Assembly: GCA_034440635.1 (NCBI GenBank)
Contig: JAOTON010000477.1
Coordinates: forward strand, 1,054,501-1,118,500
Direction: 5' to 3'
Source of the DNA: Lepas anatifera
Taxonomy: Eukaryota; Arthropoda; Thecostraca; Lepadidae
Length of the DNA stretch: 64,000 nucleotides
The notes under the pieces are model-generated. The model saw only the letters and a program-made list of their open reading frames with translations. It did no database searches and was not told the DNA's origin. Position numbers and translations under genes: made by a program. Of this stretch, positions 57,831 to 64,000 are shown in pieces (position 1 is the first letter of the stretch; every line of letters begins with the position of its first letter).

Positions 57831-60800
57831 CGGACGGCTGCCCGGGTACAGATCCGAGCGCTATGAAGGAAACTGATGTCGTTGCAGTGAAAAGCAGGGG
57901 AGGAGTGGTATGCTGGTAACATTGCCCGCGTGTAACTCGATAGGCGTGACCTTTGAGTTGAACGCGGGTGAAGTTACCCGTCTTTAGAAGTCTCCGGTCC
58001 TAGTTTTCAAGTTTGGCATGATAGAACCAAGGCTCGCTGGCGCGAGGCATTTATACTTCCTGTGAGGGAAAATATTCAGGGACGCTACGGTTTCCTGAGG
58101 GCAGCGACCTCGCTGAGGGAAGCTGGGAGGGATGTGTCTCCCAACAGCGGATCGTCCGCCGGAAGTTGTAAAGTGTAAAGCAAAGTTGTAAAGGGCTAAG
58201 TTTTTTGTTTTTGCCAATTTCCCACGTATCTGTGGATTTATGCTTACTTTCCCACATTGATGCTCGCGAACTGCCTCGGGAGCTCTTTCGCAGACAGTCC
58301 ATAACGTGCAAGGAACTTCATCAATTTTCACCTTGTAGCAAACCAAATTTGTGCACCCCCTACCCCAACTCAGGGTTTGTATTTGCTCCAAAGGGCTGAC
58401 CCTGTATCACCGGGGGCGTCGTTCAGATCTTCTGGTACTAAAGTTTGAGCTCAGCATCGTGCTGAGCGAGAATAAAACGTTTTTCATCGGATTTGAAACA
58501 GACTGAAAGTGTTTTTTTATCTCATCCTCCCGGCTTACGGGGTCCATTTATTTCTCACTCCCCCATTTTGAGTGGGGGACTATGACAGACAATTTCAGCA
58601 GCAACCTCCTCGCATGCATCCTTGCACTTGCCGCCACCGCATCGACCAAAACACCAGAACATTTAAAACTGATTTCAAAACAAACAAAGACGACGCTTCA
58701 GCAACACTGCCAGACACTCCTCAGGCCCTCCTTTGCCCTGCAAGGCCAGATCTATGGGAGAAAGATTAAAGTCGTTTTCATCTAGATAACACTGGGTCGA
58801 GGGGAAGCCGGTGTGATTGTATCGTCGGACCCTGTGGAGTGGGGGGGGTGCACCAATTTAGTTTCCTACAGGGTCCCAACTGACTAGGCTCCTCGCACGT
58901 TGTGAACTGTCTGCAAAAGCGCTACCCAAACAGTTAGCGAACATCAATGTGTAAAACATGTAAAACATGGCGAAAAACCCAAACCAAGCTCTGCAACTTT
59001 GGGGGACGTTGTCCCGTTGGGGGACGCTCCCCTCTCCCTGTTTTTGCCGCATGTGTCTCAGTTTTCCACCTGATAACTTTCTGGCCGCGGGAAAATTCTC
59101 GCCATGGACGGGTTCAAGGATTCCCGGTGCTGGCGCGGAATACTTCCACAGGGAATGCTTTGTAAACAACATGAGAAGTCCGATTTTGTGGAGCACGATA
59201 CTGCAGCTTCCTGCATCCAGGGGTTGAGGAGCGGCATTTCAGTAGGCTTGGGAGGGTGCCGGGGTACCAATTCCCGTGAGGGGCCCATGCTCCCCTTGTT
59301 TCCTTAGATCTGGATCTAGATATCAGGTATTCCACCCCAGAACCGTCCCCGCGCGAAATTTGTTATCATCTCCACACTGCTCTGTTTTCCGCCTCTCCGG
59401 CCTCACAGCTCTCCGCTCCATTCTGACCTCGCTTCTCCGTTCTGACCTCGCTTCTCCATGCTGACCTCGCTTCTCCATGCTGACCCGCCAGCTCCGCTCC
59501 AGGTCAGCACCAGGTTCTGCCTCTGAACTACCACTTGCGCCGAGACAATGATGCCCAGAAGCTCCCATTTATTTTTCCACTCTGCTTCGGTTCGTTAGGT
59601 CTCCTCGCTCTCTTCTCCCCGTATGTAAGTTCTTCTCGCTATCTATTGTTGACACCACAGGCCTGTCTTCTCAGTATCCATGTAAATATAAGTCTAAAGG
59701 ATTAGTGTAGATGTTTGCACACGGCTACTTTGCGTCTGCAGCTATATTTCTTGGTAACTGGACTCCAGAACCCATGTAAGTTAACACCGAACCGTACTCT
59801 AGAGTGGGGGGCTGCAACTAGTCAGTGGAGCCCAAAGCCATTAGGAGTCGAAGCGTGCCTTACGAAGAAACTCGAGATTGTTTGGTGCATTAGGAAAGTC
59901 AGCTTGCATTAGAGTGGTGCTGAGGCCTGTTCAGATTGAAAGTTCTGAGGGCCTCCTGGTCTAAGTAGCGTGAATTGAATTTTGGAGTCTGGTGGTCATC
60001 TAAAACAAAGCCTTCCCGTCTTAAAAGGAAGATTCAGATCGAGTGTTGCATCTAAAGGATTTCATCGGTATAACTGGGTATCTAAGTTGTTTTCGAAGGA
60101 ATCAAAGTATTTCAGATAACCGTTGCTGATGGGGAAGATACATTACCATTGTCTTCAAAAGTGCGGAAACAAAAGAGAGTATTTGACTATGGAAGTTAAT
60201 TATTTCAGACAAATACGGTGGTGTTTGGAAGATCAGCATACGATATTTCTGTGTTATTAGGAAAAGTAACTCATCATTTATCGTCTTAACATAGCTTATT
60301 TGTCGCCTTGGTATTTTGTGTACTTGTATCTCAACTTACTGAAACTTTATTTACCTAGCGTTAGACTTCGGTACGTCGCTCAGCGCTACGCAATGAATGC
60401 ATGAAGAGACTTGGGTTCGGTCCCTCTGAGACGCTCAGGAGCTCAATAATTTATCCCACAACGGTTGGCAGGTAATTCGCTCGAAAGAGGGTGAGCTGAT
60501 CGAGTCGCCTCTGGTTTGTGGGACATACAAGCGCAGGAAGTGCTGTTGCTCCGTAAAATTATGAGTTCCGATAGCAGCGCAATTTGAAACCAGAAGTTTT
60601 TGTTTTGTTGTAGGATATCTCAGTTCAAAACCTATGGATGAACCATGTTCCCTCTAAATTGGAACGTAGCTTAAGCTATTATCGTCACACAATGGGCGTC
60701 GTATTTGAACACCGCCTAGCCTAGGAACATTTCTATCAAAACTACCCACGGACTTGGTGCGTGTTTCCATTTATTGTTTGCTTTAGAAAATACAATTCAG

Positions 60801-61831
60801 CTTTACAGTCCGGCGACTGAAACTTGTGTAGCGTATCGGAGAGAAACTGCACGAAGCCTTTTGGCAGCGAATTTGTGGTTCATCAAGGTTTATTGAGAGA
60901 CAGATATCAGATCAAGGACCCAATAAATTACGAGCGCAAAAGGTTCAATAAAGTTTTGACAAAACGGAACGACGTTGGACCGACCGGCTGACGTTTTGAC
61001 CAAATATTGAATTGACTGGGTAGGACTTGGAAATTAAACGTCGTAGTGGAACCCTCAACAAACAACGCAACAAAGAGAAACAGTATAAGTTGGCAGCAGT
61101 CTCTCTTCGAAGCTTTGGTAGAAGCAAACACATTGATGACAGTGGGGCTTCTTCCAAGTGTCCGGAAGGAACACTTCGCTGAAAAGCTACATTGTGGTGC
61201 TCCATCAGTAACATAAACATCTAGTCGAAGCCGAATGCGATAAGTCTGCCCAAATTGTGGCTCGATCACGACCTGTTTGTGGTTAATTTTCCAGCCGCTC
61301 AGAATTGTTCAGCGTTGATCCCGGTGAGATTCCAAGGTTGATTTCAGAGGTATCAAGTGGCCCGTCGGTGATTGCCAGTGAGACTGAGAGAACCGGATTT
61401 ATTATATTTAAGTTGCAAGCAATGTGTGTTCCATTCTGTAAAAATGTCTATGAAGTTTTTTGGGACACACTATGGAAGTTCGTAGTTATCGGCTGTTGAT
61501 ATCGCTACGAGCTACGTTAGTAGTTCCCACACGGTGCGCCATGACTCTTCCTTAGAGGTAAGAAAAATGAGTTCTCGAAGCGCTTTCAAGTGTGTCCAGT
61601 TTGCCCCCCCAAATCTTGAAAGGTGAATACCCAACGAAAACGAGGTTTAGAGAAGCTAAGGAAAGAAATCAACAAATTTATGAAATCAAATAACGGCTGA
61701 CCGAATAGAAACATCAGCTCACTGCTCTGAAAGCGCCTTTGAGCAATGGGAAAAGGAAAATTCATACCAGGAGCCCTGTTTAATTAAGCTTCTCAAACTT
61801 ACTGTCTTTATAAGCTCTCAGTACCGATAAC
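57831..61831. other. Gene-free stretch
   Basis: A 67-codon ORF at 58582-58785 with a hydrophobic N-terminus is possible but unsupported. There is a 19-bp ctgacctcgcttctcc repeat at 59421-59487. The stretch 59700-61800 is anonymous, without recognisable exons. Confidence 0.35.
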
Positions 61832-62130
61832 TATCAATGGCGGCAGAAGAGAGGGCAGGGACGGGAGTTGAGTCAGAGGATACTGATACTTCGTTCCACA
61901 CGCCCGTTAAACGGCGCGAATGCTTTCCTCGAACCTATCAATGGCGGCAGAGGAGGGGCGCGGTGGAAGGGGGTGGGCTGGTTGAGCCAGAGGATACAGA
62001 TACTCCGTTCCCCAAACCTATTAAACGGCGCCGGGCCGGTGACCGCCGTTGGCAGGGGTGAGGGGTGCTGGGGCGTGGCCCGTTCCGTCACCGACGTCAG
62101 CTGGGGCGTCACACCTGCGGCTGATGTCAG
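61832..62130 (+). repeat. Dispersed repeat J, copy 3, with internal duplication
   Basis: Two ~105-bp copies beginning ctatcaatggcggcagaag/gagg (61832 and ~61938) each carry an EDTDT-x-F...KRR-coding stretch. The second runs on into the part shared with 55640-55760. The frame stays open (61837-62061) but codes only for the duplication. Confidence 0.6.
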
Positions 62131-62780
62131 GTTCGCAGTGACGCCAGCGGCTGGTTCAACTCCGACTGGGAGGGCCGCCAGCTGGCGGACCATGCCAGCT
62201 CATCAAACACCCGTATAAAATATACAAAGCGCATAGATGATTTCCCTGACATGTTCTCTCTGTCTTGATGATGGGTTTCATGCCCCAGATACCCTGGCCT
62301 GTGTCGTTCCAATTGTATTCTATTTACCGCCGAATCAAGTACGTCTTCCCTGTCTTTTCTGAAATGCAGACGTGTCATTCCTTATCTGATGATTTCATTC
62401 ACTTAAAGGGAATCTGTCTCGTCTGTCTTGGTTTGAGAATGTTGGACACGGAGCCGTCTCCAGAAAATTGCACAGCATTTCCTTCGGAACAATATGTTCC
62501 TCCGTGACATTTTCAGAAGACAAATGTCGTCCAATTTTTCTGCTCTGGCAACCAATAGTAGTCAGAGGCGGGGTCCGCCACATGAGCGGCGCCGTCCCCT
62601 CGTTCTCTCCACCTCCGTTCGACTGTCGAACCGGACCAATTGGACTCGTCTCTCTCGCGTCGGTCTCAGACTTGGCACTTTGAGCGGAGAACTGCCTAAA
62701 AATACCTCTGTCGGCGGGCCGGCCGCCGGCTACCTGCCGACGACGCCGACGGCGGCGCCCCCACCGCGACCACGCGGCCA

Positions 62781-63040
62781 GCCCGCCGGCAGTCGCACTA
62801 TCCGCGCCCCCACCAACCCGCGGGCAGCCGCACTATCCGGCCCCGACCACCCGCCGGCAGCCGCACTATCCGCGCCCCGACCACCCGCGGGCAGTCGCAC
62901 TATCGGCACCCTTAACAACCCCGCGGGCAGTCGCACTATCCGCGCCCCTACCAACCCGCGGGCAGTCGCACTATCCGCGCCCCTACCAACCCCGCGGGCA
63001 GTCGCACTATCCGCGCCCCCACTACCCCGCGGAAAAGTGA
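62781..63040. repeat. ~35-bp GC-rich minisatellite, 7 copies
   Basis: gcactatc recurs at 62795, 62830, 62863, 62897, 62933, 62968 and 63004. The unit holds gcgggcagtcgcactatccg and cgcccctaccaacc. It lies 250 bp upstream of a candidate first exon. Confidence 0.9.
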
Positions 63041-63294
63041 GCAACAGCAACTGTGTCATTACCGGAAAAGTGCAGATCTGGACATAACGATGGCCGCATA
63101 AGATGCTCCCAAGAAGCGGACGGCCGGTTGGTGCTACGGATTTCTGCGGTGCTGGTGGTGGGGCCGCAGTGTTTCGTGTTTAGTGTCGGGGCCAGTTAGC
63201 CAGGTCGACGGGACTCGGTGTCGGTGCGAGGTTTATTCACGCGCTCCGCGGGAAGTCTCCAGTGTCGCTTCGGGGTTACAGGGTCACGGTAACC

Positions 63295-63358
63295 ATGGCA
63301 ACGGCTGCTCCGAGCGTGGTCGCACTGTCGGACTGTGATTTGGATTCCGTGTCTACAG
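63295..63358 (+). CDS. Candidate first coding exon, unknown gene
   Basis: ATG in a good context (aaccATGG) opens 21 codons, MATAAPSVVALSDCDLDSVST, and ends at a consensus donor ACAG|gtgagg, phase 1. The upstream 60 bp and the block 62540-63290 are GC-rich, as expected of a promoter and 5' leader. The peptide is too short to assign. The gene would continue beyond the right edge or in later exons not recognised here. Confidence 0.35.
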
Positions 63359-63408
63359 GTGAGGGATCACTGATTGTGCACAGAAAGATGTTTATGTTCA
63401 CAAACTAC

Positions 63409-63579
63409 CTGAACGCGTGGTTCAACCACCCATTACTCTCGCAAAATTATCAGATTACGAAAAATCCAGACGCGTGCTTCAGCCGTGCATTAGCCTTACA
63501 TGATTATCAAACAACGAAATATTTGAACGCGTGGTTCAGTCATATATTAACCTTACAGAATTATCAAACGACGAAATAA
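63409..63579 (+). repeat. 57-bp tandem repeat, 3 exact-length copies
   Basis: Units start at 63409, 63466 and 63523, with no indels. All three are open in one frame as a 19-residue repeat (LNAWFSH...LQNYQTTK), ending with TAA right after the third. It lies 50 bp past the donor of the candidate exon at 63295. No similar protein is recognised. Confidence 0.85.
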
Positions 63580-64000
63580 CTGACGGAAGCTGTAACAAAA
63601 TAATATATATTCTTGATTTTTTTAAGAAGAAATGCCTTTATGCTACAAATATGTAGCGTTACTTATCAGTATTCCTGGTTTCAAACCACAATTAGACTGC
63701 GAATTTCCTCACTTAAGTGCGCTTCACAGGCTGGGTACGCATTTTTGGGTTTTGAAAGGGTTTTCTTCTTTTTGCTCAAAGCCAGTGCTTCTGGTACACA
63801 TGTATTTTGAACATCAAATTTCCAATATTTTATTTTTCAATATCTTCCGTGTAACCAACCTGACTGTAGGAAGTCCAGTAATGATCTTGAAAGACTAAGG
63901 ATAATGACGGCCAAAAATGCTAATCGGGCACTGTTTCCCCAGCACGAGAAAAAGACAAGAGTGAAAATAAATAAAGACTGATCGGATTGTACTCATAGAA

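Noticed and set aside
57289..57831. 180-codon minus and 143-codon plus ORFs
   Set aside because: Compositional effect of a CpG-rich block; no conserved motif on either strand.

Overview
This looks like animal nuclear DNA, most likely from an invertebrate. A crustacean or other arthropod is a reasonable guess: the one intact gene is a CUB-CUB-trypsin protease of the arthropod clip/venom-protease style, CpG is not depleted, and minisatellites and short DNA transposons are dense. The species is an inference. Most of the 64 kb is non-coding. Nothing bacterial, viral or CRISPR-like was found.

Genes. (1) Two plus-strand exons, 34971-35112 and 55092-55202, join in phase to give an ~84-residue Ras-association-like N-terminus resembling ASPP proteins (p53/PP1 regulators). 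They imply a ~20 kb intron. (2) Inside that intron, on the same strand, lies a complete uninterrupted 633-codon gene for a secreted trypsin-like protease with two CUB domains (48042-49943). It has a TATA-like box and a TCAGT initiator upstream. (3) Weaker candidates are an 84-nt plus-strand exon at 22863-22946, an ATG-bearing first exon at 63295-63358 below a GC-rich stretch, a 67-codon ORF between the arms of an inverted repeat (42025-42228), and a minus-strand exon-like ORF at 50391-50615.

Mobile DNA. The most distinctive family is a set of ~0.8-0.9 kb elements flanked by TTAA, with GC-rich termini and interiors packed with AGGTCA/TGACCT half-sites (266-1085, 3185-4072, 7291-~8170 reversed, 23996-24792, 28917-29763). 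One copy holds a perfect AGGTCA-A-TGACCT inverted repeat, the consensus ecdysone-receptor/USP site. Others are: hAT-type elements with 8-bp near-duplications (1559-1918, 21350-21513, 37345-39556), the last splitting a minisatellite in two; a second TTAA element (43067-43522); a long inverted-repeat element (41551-43122); a pair of inverted 19-nt termini 10.5 kb apart (40364 and 50874); and a degenerate non-LTR retrotransposon reverse-transcriptase tail (minus strand, ~46887-47650).

Tandem repeats. At least fifteen unrelated arrays are present, many with 29-35 bp GC-rich units (1-112, 11620-12024, 26456-27122, 31352-31616, 51427-52507, 62781-63040). They generate long spurious ORFs on both strands. 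The array at 54832-55091 differs in kind: it is made of partial copies of the adjoining ASPP-like exon together with its splice acceptor.

Layout. 1-8.2 kb: transposons. 8.2-23 kb: mostly anonymous sequence with GC-rich patches. 24-33 kb: transposons and minisatellites. 35-55 kb: the ASPP-like intron with nested transposons, the split minisatellite and the protease gene. 55-64 kb: dispersed repeats, GC islands and a possible new transcription start near the right edge.
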